This document shows, piece after piece, positions 16,495 to 23,815 of a stretch of 64,000 nucleotides of DNA (the first letter of the stretch is position 1; every line of letters begins with the position of its first letter). The DNA comes from Ferrimonas sp. YFM (GTDB lineage Bacteria; Pseudomonadota; Gammaproteobacteria; Enterobacterales; Shewanellaceae): NCBI RefSeq assembly GCF_030296015.1, contig NZ_AP027368.1:930001-994000 (forward strand). Reading direction: 5' to 3'. A model generated the notes under the pieces. That model was not told the origin of the DNA. It saw nothing but the letters and a program-made list of their open reading frames with translations, and ran no database searches. Made by a program: the position numbers and the translations under genes.

Positions 16495-18009
16495 TTAGCT
16501 TATTTGGTTTAGTGAGAGGTAGTTGTCTTTAACGACTATCCCGTCCTCTTTGCCTACCGCATTGAACAAGCGACTTGTTCGGCTTCTCAGGGTGCCGTCT
16601 TTGATGTTGGGTTCAGAGCGACGAACCATGTCTTTAAACTCGTCCTTAGCGTAGGGAACTGAGATGGGTTCTGAACAGCCTCTTAGGTATCGAACGAGCC
16701 AATCTTTGTCACTCTGAGAGGTCACCCTCTGGCCATCTTGCGCCTGTTCCCAGGCATCCCCTGAGTGTTGAATGACTCCAACATCAATGCTGGTGTTATT
16801 GGCCAGTTTGACCTTTAAACTGGCAATAGGAGCGGCTGACGGAGCTCGGAGAGGAATGTCTTTTAGCTTTGACGGCCAGACAAATGGGATTGTGCTCTCA
16901 TCATTGCCCTCCGCTGACTGGGCCTTTGCCATGACTACACCTAGAACGACCTCAGCTCCTGCTTTTAGATTCCCTGAGCCCCGCAAGATCATGTCCGCAT
17001 CACACCCTGGCTTAATGGGGTTTTCATCACTTCCCTTTCGACTGTGGTGAATGCACAACACAGTGGCACCGGATAGGTCCCTTAACTGACGCATCCAGGC
17101 TATCGCGAGTTCGGTATCGCTACTGTCGTTCTCTCTCGAAGCACCGCTGTATGCTCTGAAGGTGTCGAAAAGGATCAGACGACACTTCTCCCCAGTAACC
17201 TCGGACTGTTTTCTCACAGCATCAGCTATAAGCTCTGGCGGCGTCGTTTTAAAACTGATGCATGTATTGCACTGCCACACCCTTTGCTCCCAGATAGCCT
17301 TATCAACCTCATGATATTGTCGGTAGGCTTCGAGACGCTTTCCGATGCCTTGAGTTCCCTCGACTGTGAAGTAGGCTGCGGCTCCGGCTTCTCCTATAAT
17401 TTCGCCAACACCACAAAACGGAATACCAGTGGCAATGGCTCCGATCATGTCGATGGCCACGAAAGTCTTACCATTGGCTGATGGTCCAGAGATAAAACCA
17501 ATAGCTTTACCAGGGACCCAGCTGTGTATAAGCCATTCGTATGGCTGTTCCCATTCACCAGAACCCATGCTCCAGCTCAATGCAGAGGTATATTGATGTT
17601 CTCCCCGTTGGATACGGAGCAAAGCGTCTGTGTCTCCGTTGAGTGCTTTTTGTAGGTCCTGGTTAAGGTTACGTTTCTTTGCATAGTCTTCGATTACTCG
17701 AGCGTACTGATCAACGTTTGAAATTCCTGGCGTGTTTCTGGAAAGATCTGACGCATAGGCGAGAAGGCCTGTAGTACGAATTCCATGCCGATTTATCTCT
17801 TCGTTGAGAGTTACTAGGTCAGGAGCAATACCCTTAGCTGACAGCTTCAGAATTAAGCTAACCAGTTTCTTGTGTTCAGCCTTATGGAACGGCTCCATTC
17901 CAAGGCGCTGGATATGAGGAAGGGCGTGAGCCCTCCCTCCTTCCAAAAACGCCGCCCCGATTAGACTTTGTTCTGCCAACTCGGAGTATTCTGACGTTTT
18001 ATTGCCCAT
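16495..18009 (-). CDS. Replicative helicase: DnaB N-terminal-like domain plus RepA-type ATPase
   Basis: A 504-residue protein. The N-terminus (about residues 8-125) resembles the DnaB N-terminal domain (ELAEQSLIGAAFL, DLVTLNEEINRHG). The centre is a RecA-like ATPase of the RSF1010-RepA/AAA_25 kind: Walker A ISGPSANGKTF (about 173-183), Walker B CRLILFDTFRAYSG (about 276-289) and VLCIHHSRKG (about 317-326). The C-terminal ~100 residues look like a winged-helix DNA-binding region. It probably unwinds or loads replication machinery at an element origin. Its ATG follows the upstream gene stop by one base, so it belongs to an alpA-led operon. Confidence 0.82.
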   Translation of the reverse strand: MGNKTSEYSELAEQSLIGAAFLEGGRAHALPHIQRLGMEPFHKAEHKKLVSLILKLSAKGIAPDLVTLNEEINRHGIRTTGLLAYASDLSRNTPGISNVDQYARVIEDYAKKRNLNQDLQKALNGDTDALLRIQRGEHQYTSALSWSMGSGEWEQPYEWLIHSWVPGKAIGFISGPSANGKTFVAIDMIGAIATGIPFCGVGEIIGEAGAAAYFTVEGTQGIGKRLEAYRQYHEVDKAIWEQRVWQCNTCISFKTTPPELIADAVRKQSEVTGEKCRLILFDTFRAYSGASRENDSSDTELAIAWMRQLRDLSGATVLCIHHSRKGSDENPIKPGCDADMILRGSGNLKAGAEVVLGVVMAKAQSAEGNDESTIPFVWPSKLKDIPLRAPSAAPIASLKVKLANNTSIDVGVIQHSGDAWEQAQDGQRVTSQSDKDWLVRYLRGCSEPISVPYAKDEFKDMVRRSEPNIKDGTLRSRTSRLFNAVGKEDGIVVKDNYLSLNQIS

Positions 18010-18010
18010 G

Positions 18011-18355
18011 TTAATCCTGGTAGCTGTTGACGTAATCTAGGATGAGCTTTTGCTTGACCTCAATGGGGAGAGGGCAGGCGAAGCGCTGAGCTCTGAGTTG
18101 GTCAAGGTGCTGCAGACACTTGATAAAATCGAGTAGGCTGATCGGCTTATATTCTCGGCCTCGGGTAAGGGTGACTCCAATGTCACGAGCTCGTTGTCGA
18201 TAATATCCGGGGCTGGTGGTTTTCAGGCGACCAACAATTTGCCACCGAGATACCCCTTCACTGTCACAGGTGACAAGCATCTCGAAAAAGCGCTCAGTCT
18301 TCGTTTGGCGGTCGTTATGGTTGCCGATAAAGTCGAGAATTAGTGCTGTTTTCAT
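18011..18355 (-). CDS. Small island protein of unknown function (114 aa) between alpA and helicase
   Basis: The ATG at 18355 has AAGGGGG at good spacing, ten bases after the alpA stop; an in-frame upstream extension overlaps alpA and is rejected. The 114-residue product starts MKTALILDFIGNHNDRQTK and is soluble and basic. The middle (GVSRWQIVGRLKTTSPGYYR) could be a winged-helix or helix-turn-helix, so a DNA-binding accessory for replication or regulation is possible. No family is recognised with certainty. Confidence 0.65.
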   Translation of the reverse strand: MKTALILDFIGNHNDRQTKTERFFEMLVTCDSEGVSRWQIVGRLKTTSPGYYRQRARDIGVTLTRGREYKPISLLDFIKCLQHLDQLRAQRFACPLPIEVKQKLILDYVNSYQD

Positions 18356-18365
18356 AGTTGCCCCC

Positions 18366-18554
18366 TTAGGCCTTGTTGTTGGAGAGTTCGGATAGCCATT
18401 TCTGGATAGATGATTCTTTCCAGTAGTTGCGCCCTCCGATTCGAACTGGTTCGGGAAACTCACCTTTGCGACGCATAAGATAGATGCGGGTTCTAGAGAA
18501 GGGGACAACTCCGAGAAGTTGTGGGCCACTGATTAGGCGGTCTCTGTCTGTCAT
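18366..18554 (-). CDS. alpA: AlpA-family transcriptional regulator/excisionase
   Basis: A 62-residue DNA-binding protein with the MerR-like helix-turn-helix of the AlpA family: LISGPQLLGVVPFSRTRIYL, then RRKGEFPEPVRIGGRNYWKESSI. AlpA proteins of P4-like and other integrative elements activate integrase expression or promote excision. AAAGGAAAG lies upstream of the ATG. It is the first gene of the operon alpA-orf114-helicase and lies just below a pair of overlapping inverted repeats that could be its operator. Confidence 0.9.
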   Translation of the reverse strand: MTDRDRLISGPQLLGVVPFSRTRIYLMRRKGEFPEPVRIGGRNYWKESSIQKWLSELSNNKA

Positions 18555-18582
18555 AGGCTTTCCTTTGGGTAAAGGTGTCTCA

Positions 18583-18613
18583 GGGTGATTTAGTTATCAC
18601 CCATCAACGTGGG
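18583..18613. promoter_or_regulatory. Overlapping inverted repeats upstream of alpA, candidate operator
   Basis: GGGTGAT at 18583-18589 and ATCACCC at 18596-18602 form a perfect 7-bp dyad with a six-base centre. A second dyad, ACCCA/TGGGT, overlaps it (about 18599-18614). They lie 29-60 bases upstream of the alpA start codon, where a repressor of the alpA-helicase operon would bind. Inference from position and symmetry. Confidence 0.45.
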
Positions 18614-18699
18614 TTGGTATCTATGAACAGATTTTGTCGTGAATTAGCGAGTGCAGCAGTAGAACTGTCGAGGCAGGAAAATACGGGAAAATCTTGAAT

Positions 18700-19626
18700 C
18701 TAAAATTCTACAGATTTTGTTGTAATGTCGTGGCTGAGGCGCAGGATCGTTCCGTCAGTAGCCAAAGAGTTGATAAAGGGCAGTATGGTCTGCCGCACTC
18801 TTTCGGCACTAGCCCATGGGTCATTGTCCGAGAATGCTGCCCTGTTTAGCACCTCACTGCTGACTTTGAACTTTTTAAAGGTTGCCCAGCTAAGAATGTC
18901 CATTATCAGAAACACGTTATAACGATGGATTTTGTCGAAGATGGCCGGGCCGTGGTTTTTAAAGCCCGATGGTGGCCATTGATCCCGGCTTTCCTCTGGA
19001 CACTCGTACTCTTGTCGCAACTTAGGCAGCTGCTGCTTTAAGTCGGCCAAAATGGCCACATCAGAGCATTCATCAAGATTGAGGCATATTGGGACCCGTG
19101 TTGCCAACGGGTCAGCTTCAGCAAATTTGGAAACCGACACCATCGAGCAGTCATTTTCGAGATCTTCATTAAATTGAAGATCAATGCCATTACGCCCAAG
19201 ATCCATCATATTGACCTCCGGATCTGGGATGTATAGCTTACCGTTATGAAATTTCATGTAACCTAGGGCAATAGCGTCGTTAGCTAGGCTGCACAGTTCA
19301 GCGAGATTTAACGAGATAGCGCAGGTCTCATTGTCCTCTTCTCCGTTCTCGTCGATGGCGGCCAGCATATCCTGCGTTGATAGTACTGGCGAGCCGGACC
19401 AGATCTTCTCGAGGTTTCGCATGTGCAGAGACTGGCCACTGCCACCTTCACTGCCGAGTACAGGCATTCTCTGGCTATCCACGAACTCGCGAATGTCGAG
19501 CCGCCTGGTAAGTTCCTGAAGCAGGTGTTCAGGTGCCATGCCCTCAAAAACGCGGTAAACAGAGCGGTTTGCCCATAAGGGGAGGTCAGATTTGGTGCGG
19601 ATCTGTATTTTAATCTTGGAGCTCAT
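18700..19626 (-). CDS. Integrase-coupled hypothetical protein (DUF6387-like)
   Basis: A 308-residue soluble protein beginning MSSKIKIQIRTKSDLPLWAN; the KSDLPLWA opening and overall size resemble the DUF6387 proteins often found beside integrases, but I could not confirm this by alignment. It starts inside the integrase stop (ATGA overlap, 19623-19626), so it is translated with the integrase. No catalytic motif is seen. Tight coupling suggests a role in integration, excision or control of the element. Confidence 0.6.
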   Translation of the reverse strand: MSSKIKIQIRTKSDLPLWANRSVYRVFEGMAPEHLLQELTRRLDIREFVDSQRMPVLGSEGGSGQSLHMRNLEKIWSGSPVLSTQDMLAAIDENGEEDNETCAISLNLAELCSLANDAIALGYMKFHNGKLYIPDPEVNMMDLGRNGIDLQFNEDLENDCSMVSVSKFAEADPLATRVPICLNLDECSDVAILADLKQQLPKLRQEYECPEESRDQWPPSGFKNHGPAIFDKIHRYNVFLIMDILSWATFKKFKVSSEVLNRAAFSDNDPWASAERVRQTILPFINSLATDGTILRLSHDITTKSVEF

Positions 19627-20900
19627 GCTGTCTCGGCACCTTCATGGTTTTGTTCATCGCCTGGAATAACGCTGATAGTGGTGCAATTGGTGGCTGGCTT
19701 TTGGCCCAGCGAGGCTTGAGCAATCTGGTTGCTCCACCACTCCATCATGGGGCGTCGTCGTTCGACATACTGTGCCCTGTTGTATGCTGCTCGTACTTCG
19801 TTGCGGTCGGCATGGGCAAGAGCTGACTCGATGAGGTCTGGCGGAAAACCGGCTTCGTTGAGCGTGGTAGATGCGAGAGCACGGAGCCCGTGTGAAACCA
19901 GCTTTCCACTGAATCCTGCGCGTTTAAGGGCGGCATTAGCGGTCTGGGAGCAAGCAGGACGAGAGGGCACACGGTCTCCAGGGAAAAGGTGTTCTCGTTC
20001 CCCGGAAATACCCTTGAGCTCTTCAAGTAAGCTGAGTGCGTGGGAGGAAAGAGCTACCCAATGCTCCTTCTTTCGTTTCATTCGCGATGCTGGAATGCGC
20101 CAGGTACGACTCTCCATGTCTATCTCTTTCCAATGCGCCCCCGCAGCTTCACTGGGGCGGACCATGGTATGGAGTTGCCATTCGATTAGCAGGCGAGTAG
20201 TGGGTCGAGTATTCATCCGCTGCAGGCGCTTCATGAGCATGGGTAACTCATCGGGGCGCAAGGTCGGAAGGTTGTCTTTGGTCGGTGCCTTAAAGGCTGC
20301 GCGGATACCAGACATAGGGTTGGCATGAACAACGCCGGTGTTGACCGCATGCCTCATGATTTCGTTCAGTCTTTGAATGACGCGTTTTACCTGTTCTAAG
20401 GAGCCTTTTGCTTCCAGTGGACGCAGGCATTCAATTGCCATTGGAGCGGTCAGTTGTTTGATTGGTATTGTTCCCAGCTTGGGGAACAGGTGCATCTCTA
20501 ATGAGCGGCGGATGTCCTCCGCGTAGTCAGCAGAGACCTTGGATTGTTTTACAAGCATCCAGTCTTTTGCGACTGCCTCAAGAGTTGTCATTACATCCAC
20601 ATTTTTCTGCAGTTGCTGCTGCTCTCTGTGGGCTTTCGGGTCAACGCCTTTCGCCAGCAATGCCTTTGCAGCTCTTTTGGCTTCTCGGGCGTCGGCCAGA
20701 CCAACCTCTGGAAAGGCTCCGAGCCCTAAGCTGGTGCGTTTTTTATCCGTTGGTCTGTAGTAGTCCAGAAACCAGTGCTTACTGCCATTAGGTTTGACTT
20801 TGAGCTGAAGGCCATTGCCATCATTGAGGCGGTACATGGCCGCTTTGGGCTTGGCTCCCCGTACCTGGGTATCTGTAAGCGGCTTTACGATACGTGGCAT
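19623..20900 (-). CDS. int: Tyrosine integrase, P4/DUF4102 type
   Basis: A 425-residue site-specific recombinase. The N-terminal arm-binding domain (PLTDTQVRGAKPKAAMYRL, GLQLKVKPNGSKHW, SLGLGAFPEVGLADAR) is of the DUF4102 kind. The catalytic core gives R248 (MVRPSEAAGAHW), H337-x-x-R340 (SHGLRALAST), H363 (LAHAD) and nucleophile Y373 (AAYNRAQYVERRRP). AGGAGG precedes the ATG. The gene lies about 200 bases from the proximal att repeat at the ssrA 3' end, the usual place for an integrase using tmRNA as its attachment site. It appears intact. Confidence 0.95.
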   Translation of the reverse strand: MPRIVKPLTDTQVRGAKPKAAMYRLNDGNGLQLKVKPNGSKHWFLDYYRPTDKKRTSLGLGAFPEVGLADAREAKRAAKALLAKGVDPKAHREQQQLQKNVDVMTTLEAVAKDWMLVKQSKVSADYAEDIRRSLEMHLFPKLGTIPIKQLTAPMAIECLRPLEAKGSLEQVKRVIQRLNEIMRHAVNTGVVHANPMSGIRAAFKAPTKDNLPTLRPDELPMLMKRLQRMNTRPTTRLLIEWQLHTMVRPSEAAGAHWKEIDMESRTWRIPASRMKRKKEHWVALSSHALSLLEELKGISGEREHLFPGDRVPSRPACSQTANAALKRAGFSGKLVSHGLRALASTTLNEAGFPPDLIESALAHADRNEVRAAYNRAQYVERRRPMMEWWSNQIAQASLGQKPATNCTTISVIPGDEQNHEGAETA

Positions 20901-21084
20901 GATTCCCTCCTGCGTAGTAGTTCAACAATGGGGTTGCTGCAGCTGCTGACTACTATCTGTACTACTACGAAGGGTGAACAGGCAAGAACAAAATAAAACG
21001 CCCTTGAACTGGATCATGAAAATATTTGTTCAAAAACAGTGGTTTGGGGTACTCTGTGAAGTCGGTCAAACGGAATTTGGACAT

Positions 21085-21106
21085 AAAAAAACCCGCAAAA
21101 GCGGGC
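21085..21106 (-). terminator. Current ssrA terminator, supplied at the island end
   Basis: On the minus strand GCCCGC TTTT GCGGG followed by seven T, starting about 14 bases past the tmRNA 3' end. It differs from the ancestral terminator at 12985-13012 in stem and loop, so part of it was brought by the island. Confidence 0.85.
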
Positions 21107-21142
21107 TTTTAATGATGTTTGGTGGAGTCGGGGGGAGTTGAA
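21103..21142. repeat. Proximal att repeat inside the ssrA 3' end
   Basis: A 40-bp copy identical to 13005-13044. Bases 21120-21142 are the last 23 bases of tmRNA including CCA, so integration leaves an intact tmRNA gene. Confidence 0.93.
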
Positions 21143-21482
21143 CCCCCGTCCGAAAAACCTACATCCTCGGTCCTACATGCTTAGCCGGCTCTTTTAGTTA
21201 ACCCATAGTGGCGCCGAGCGGCAGGCTTCACCTGGGCGATCCAGATTGAGTTTAACGCTTTGTCTACTGGAGAAGACGCCGCGCGATCCTATATGGCTTG
21301 ACTACCTTGATCCTCTCCCAATAGGCGGGGGATTGGAGGTAGGCGATCTTACCGCTTATTAGGCGGCGATTGCGTAAGTTTCGTCGTTTGCGACTATTAA
21401 AATGCGGCTTTTTTACGAGGCCAACCGCACCTCGGCATGCACCTTGGGTTTCGAGAATCCCGTCGAATCCAAAATCGACCCC
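21120..21482 (-). ncRNA. ssrA: Transfer-messenger RNA (tmRNA)
   Basis: A 363-nt tmRNA that rescues stalled ribosomes together with SmpB. The 5' end (GGGGTCGATTTTGGATTCGA) and 3' end (GACTCCACCA) form the tRNA-like domain with a T-arm GGGGGTTCAACTCCCCC. The tag reading frame is at 21362-21391 on the minus strand followed by TAATAA; with the charged alanine it gives AANDETYAIAA. The 3' end is the attachment site of the adjacent island. Transcribed towards the island, with smpB just upstream on the same strand. Confidence 0.98.
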
Positions 21483-21492
21483 AGGTAGAGCT

Positions 21493-21522
21493 ACTATACC
21501 ACTTATCCACAGAGGACGCCAA
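21493..21522 (-). promoter_or_regulatory. ssrA promoter
   Basis: On the minus strand TTGGCG (21517-21522), an 18-base spacer and TATAGT (21493-21498), ending about ten bases before the mature tmRNA 5' end. Confidence 0.65.
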
Positions 21523-21537
21523 GGCCAGTGTGGATAA
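21503..21537. promoter_or_regulatory. Two inverted DnaA-box sequences in the ssrA promoter region
   Basis: TTATCCACA at 21503-21511 and its exact inverse TGTGGATAA at 21529-21537. Both match the DnaA box consensus TTATNCACA and flank the -35 element of ssrA, between ssrA and smpB. Functional binding is not shown; the dyad could serve another regulator. Confidence 0.45.
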
Positions 21538-21548
21538 GCATTAAGCGA

Positions 21549-22037
21549 TCAGCGCTTGGAACCCTTCATGACCCGGGCTTTTTCACGGTCCCAGTCACGC
21601 TGTTTGGCATCATCGCGCTTGTCGTGTTGTTTCTTACCCTTACCCAGACCGAACTCCAGCTTCACCCAGGCCTTCTTCCAATAGAGGGCGGTGGGGATCA
21701 TGCTGTAGCCCTGACGCTCCACCTGACCAATGAGGCGGTCCAACTCCCGGCGCTTAAGCAGCAGTTTGCGCAGACGCAGGGGATCGGCCACCACGTGGGT
21801 GGAGGCGGTGTTAAGGGGAGTAATGGTGACGCCGTGAAGGTAGGCTTCGCCATCTTTAATTTGAATAAAGCCTTCGGTGAGGTTTACCTTGCCTTCGCGA
21901 AGGGATTTCACTTCCCATCCCATCAGGGACAGACCTGCCTCAATCTTCTCCTCGATGTGATACTCGTGGCGCGCCTTCTTATTGAGGGCGATGGTCGAGG
22001 AGGTGGGCTTGGATTTTTTAGAACTTTTCTTAGCCAT
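21549..22037 (-). CDS. smpB: tmRNA-binding protein SmpB
   Basis: A 162-residue OB-fold protein that binds the tRNA-like part of tmRNA and places it in the ribosomal A site. Family sequence is clear: [34 protein letters not shown] and the basic C-terminal tail ending [15 protein letters not shown]. It lies directly upstream of ssrA on the same strand, the common arrangement. The lysine-rich N-terminus ([10 protein letters not shown]) is normal. Confidence 0.98.
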   Translation of the reverse strand: MAKKSSKKSKPTSSTIALNKKARHEYHIEEKIEAGLSLMGWEVKSLREGKVNLTEGFIQIKDGEAYLHGVTITPLNTASTHVVADPLRLRKLLLKRRELDRLIGQVERQGYSMIPTALYWKKAWVKLEFGLGKGKKQHDKRDDAKQRDWDREKARVMKGSKR

Positions 22038-22131
22038 AGCGGCGTATTATACCCGTCTGCCGTAGATTTGGTATGACCTTGGGCAAGGGATTGTTACAAT
22101 GCCCGGGAATTGTAGTTGGGAGAGTGAACCG

Positions 22132-22566
22132 ATGCCGCAGATAAACCGCAGCGCCCTGGTCCGTTTCAGTGCGCAGCAGATGTATGACCTAGTCAATGAC
22201 GTGGCGTCATATCCACAGTTTCTGCCTGGTTGCGTTGGCGGAGAGATTCATAGCCATACCGATGATGAGATGGTGGCCACTGTCTCGGTGAAGAAGGCAG
22301 GCATTGCCCAGAGTTTTACCACGGTAAACAGTCTGCAGGCACCAGACGCGATCACCATGAGTTTGAAAGAGGGGCCCTTCCAGGCATTGAAAGGAACCTG
22401 GAGCTTTAAGGCGCTCACCGAAGCGGCCTGTAAGGTGGAGCTCAGCTTGGATTTTGAATTCAATAACCCGGTGACCCAGAAAGCCTTTGGCAAAATTTTC
22501 AATGACCTGGCCCAGAATATGGTTATGGCGTTCTCCGAGCGTGCCAAGGAGGTTTATCGTGGGTAA
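22132..22566 (+). CDS. ratA: Ribosome association toxin RatA / START-domain protein (coenzyme Q-binding type)
   Basis: A 144-residue START/polyketide-cyclase-like protein (YfjG, related to COQ10). Family sequence: PQINRSALVRFSAQQMYDLV and FLPGCVGGEIHS. In E. coli it was reported to block 70S assembly, while relatives bind ubiquinone. ATG at 22132 is chosen because GGGAGAG precedes it and the protein then starts like other members; an in-frame ATG at 22099 gives an unlikely extension. It is divergent from smpB and overlaps the next gene by eight bases, the usual ratA-rnfH pair. Confidence 0.94.
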   Translation: MPQINRSALVRFSAQQMYDLVNDVASYPQFLPGCVGGEIHSHTDDEMVATVSVKKAGIAQSFTTVNSLQAPDAITMSLKEGPFQALKGTWSFKALTEAACKVELSLDFEFNNPVTQKAFGKIFNDLAQNMVMAFSERAKEVYRG

Positions 22567-22855
22567 GAGCTTTCAGGTTGAGGTGGTGTACGCCCTGCCG
22601 CAAGGGGCGACTGTGGTTAAGGTCGCCGCCGAACCTGGCAACAGTGCCGAGGCGCTGATTCAGGCCAGTGGCATTCTCTCCAGGCACCCGGACATTGATC
22701 TTGCCAAGAATAAGATTGGGGTGTTCAGCCGTCAGGTAAAGCTGGACTATGAGGTGAAGCCCGGTGAGCGAATCGAGATCTATCGCCCCCTGATTGCCGA
22801 TCCCAAAGAGGTGCGTAAGCGCCGGGCCGAACAGGCAAAGGCCAAGGCTGAATAG
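22559..22855 (+). CDS. rnfH: RnfH-family ubiquitin-fold protein
   Basis: A 98-residue beta-grasp protein (also called RatB/YfjF) of unclear role. A GTG start at 22559 is supported by AGGAGG six bases upstream inside ratA and by a protein that then begins VGKSFQVEVVYALP as expected. Later family sequence is GVFSRQVKLDYEVKPGERIEIYRPL. Overlap with ratA implies coupled translation. Confidence 0.93.
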   Translation: MGKSFQVEVVYALPQGATVVKVAAEPGNSAEALIQASGILSRHPDIDLAKNKIGVFSRQVKLDYEVKPGERIEIYRPLIADPKEVRKRRAEQAKAKAE

Positions 22856-22871
22856 GCCATCAGATATAACG

Positions 22872-22898
22872 AAACGGGCTCCTGATGGAGCCCGTTTT
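22872..22898. terminator. Bidirectional terminator between rnfH and the epimerase-like gene
   Basis: ACGGGCTCC TGAT GGAGCCCGT with TTTT on the plus side, between two convergent genes. It abuts the epimerase stop. Confidence 0.8.
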
Positions 22899-23720
22899 CT
22901 ATTCGGCTTCCAGGGCCAGCAAAGGATCCGGGTAGCGGAAACGGTAGCCCAACTGCTTCTTGAGCTTGTCGCAATTCACCAGGCGATAGGGTTTGGGCTC
23001 ATCGGAAAACAGTGGCAGAGGCAGTCCGGCCAATTGGCAGGAGCGGGTGTAGATCTGTCGTCTGCTTGGGTGCTGACAGGCGCTGGCGTTAAAGACCTCT
23101 CCCCAGGCGCCCTGGTCGATGATCGCCATGATAGCCCCGATGCAATCCTCCCGGTGAATCATGTTGACCGGGTCATCGGCCCCTCCCAGGGGGCGGCCGG
23201 AGAAGTAACGTCCTGGCTGATACTCTCCGCCGATAAGACCAGAAAATCGCACAACGGTTGCTGTATAGCTGCGTCCCTGAGTAAAGCAGGCCTCAATATC
23301 CAGCCAGGGGGTATCGGTAAAGGGCGACTCGATGCGTCGGGCATCCTCTTCGGTGACTTCGCGGTTTTCCTGGGGGTAGACAGAGGTAGCGCTGATGAAG
23401 AGCACACGCTGGAACTGGTGCGCTGCCAGTTCACTGGCCAGGTTGGTCATCTGCCTGAGGTAGTAGCCGGGCTTACCGTCCCCTTTTGTCGGAGGCAGGG
23501 TAATGATGGCAATCTCTCCCTCGCTCAGAGGGGAGTCACTCAACCGGGTTTCTGGGGAGAGCGTCAGCAGGTGGGCATCGATCTCCGCCTGGCGAAGCTG
23601 CGGCAATTTGGTTTCGGTGGTGGTGCTCCCTCGTACGCCGTATCCGGCCTCGACCAGGCGTTTGCCGAGGGGGAGCCCCAGCCAGCCACATCCGAACAGA
23701 CTGATGCGGGGCAAAGTCAT
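22899..23720 (-). CDS. NAD-dependent epimerase/dehydratase-like protein (YeeZ-type)
   Basis: A ~273-residue extended SDR-fold protein. The nucleotide motif is ISLFGCGWLGLPLG near the N-terminus; ISATSVYP and a downstream FSGLIGGEYQPGR support the family, while the YxxxK catalytic pair is not clear, as in YeeZ-like members. Start choice is open: the ATG at 23720 directly abuts AAGGAG, while a TTG two codons later has ideal six-base spacing. A longer frame to 23789 runs into the bamE terminator and is rejected. Substrate unknown. Confidence 0.8.
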   Translation of the reverse strand: MTLPRISLFGCGWLGLPLGKRLVEAGYGVRGSTTTETKLPQLRQAEIDAHLLTLSPETRLSDSPLSEGEIAIITLPPTKGDGKPGYYLRQMTNLASELAAHQFQRVLFISATSVYPQENREVTEEDARRIESPFTDTPWLDIEACFTQGRSYTATVVRFSGLIGGEYQPGRYFSGRPLGGADDPVNMIHREDCIGAIMAIIDQGAWGEVFNASACQHPSRRQIYTRSCQLAGLPLPLFSDEPKPYRLVNCDKLKKQLGYRFRYPDPLLALEAE

Positions 23721-23786
23721 CTCCTTGAGTTGTTGATACTGACAATCATTCTCAATGACTTTGGGTGCAGATGCCAGGGGAGGGAT

Positions 23787-23814
23787 CAAAAAAGCCGGCG
23801 ATGCCGGCTTTTTT
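23787..23814 (-). terminator. Terminator downstream of bamE
   Basis: AAGCCGGC GAT GCCGGCTT flanked by A-run and T-run, so it can act in both directions. It lies two bases beyond the bamE stop. Confidence 0.85.
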
Positions 23815-23815
23815 C

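Larger units (their letters stand above)
13005..21142. mobile_element. 8.1-kb integrative element in the 3' end of ssrA
   Basis: Bounded by perfect 40-bp direct repeats (13005-13044 and 21103-21142) that contain the last 23 bases of tmRNA plus trailing sequence. The integrase lies at the ssrA-proximal end. Contents from right to left: integrase, DUF6387-like gene, AlpA regulator, 114-residue protein, DnaB-N/RepA-like helicase, symmetry-rich intergenic region, KAP-family NTPase, GNAT-like protein, 59-residue protein. All genes read leftwards. Base composition is visibly more AT-rich than the flanks, especially 13.5-16.5 kb. No structural, lysis or packaging genes are visible, so it is a small integrative island or satellite-like element rather than a full prophage. 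Confidence 0.92.

Noticed and set aside
13005-21142. Full prophage
   Set aside because: No capsid, tail, portal, terminase or lysis gene is visible in 8.1 kb.
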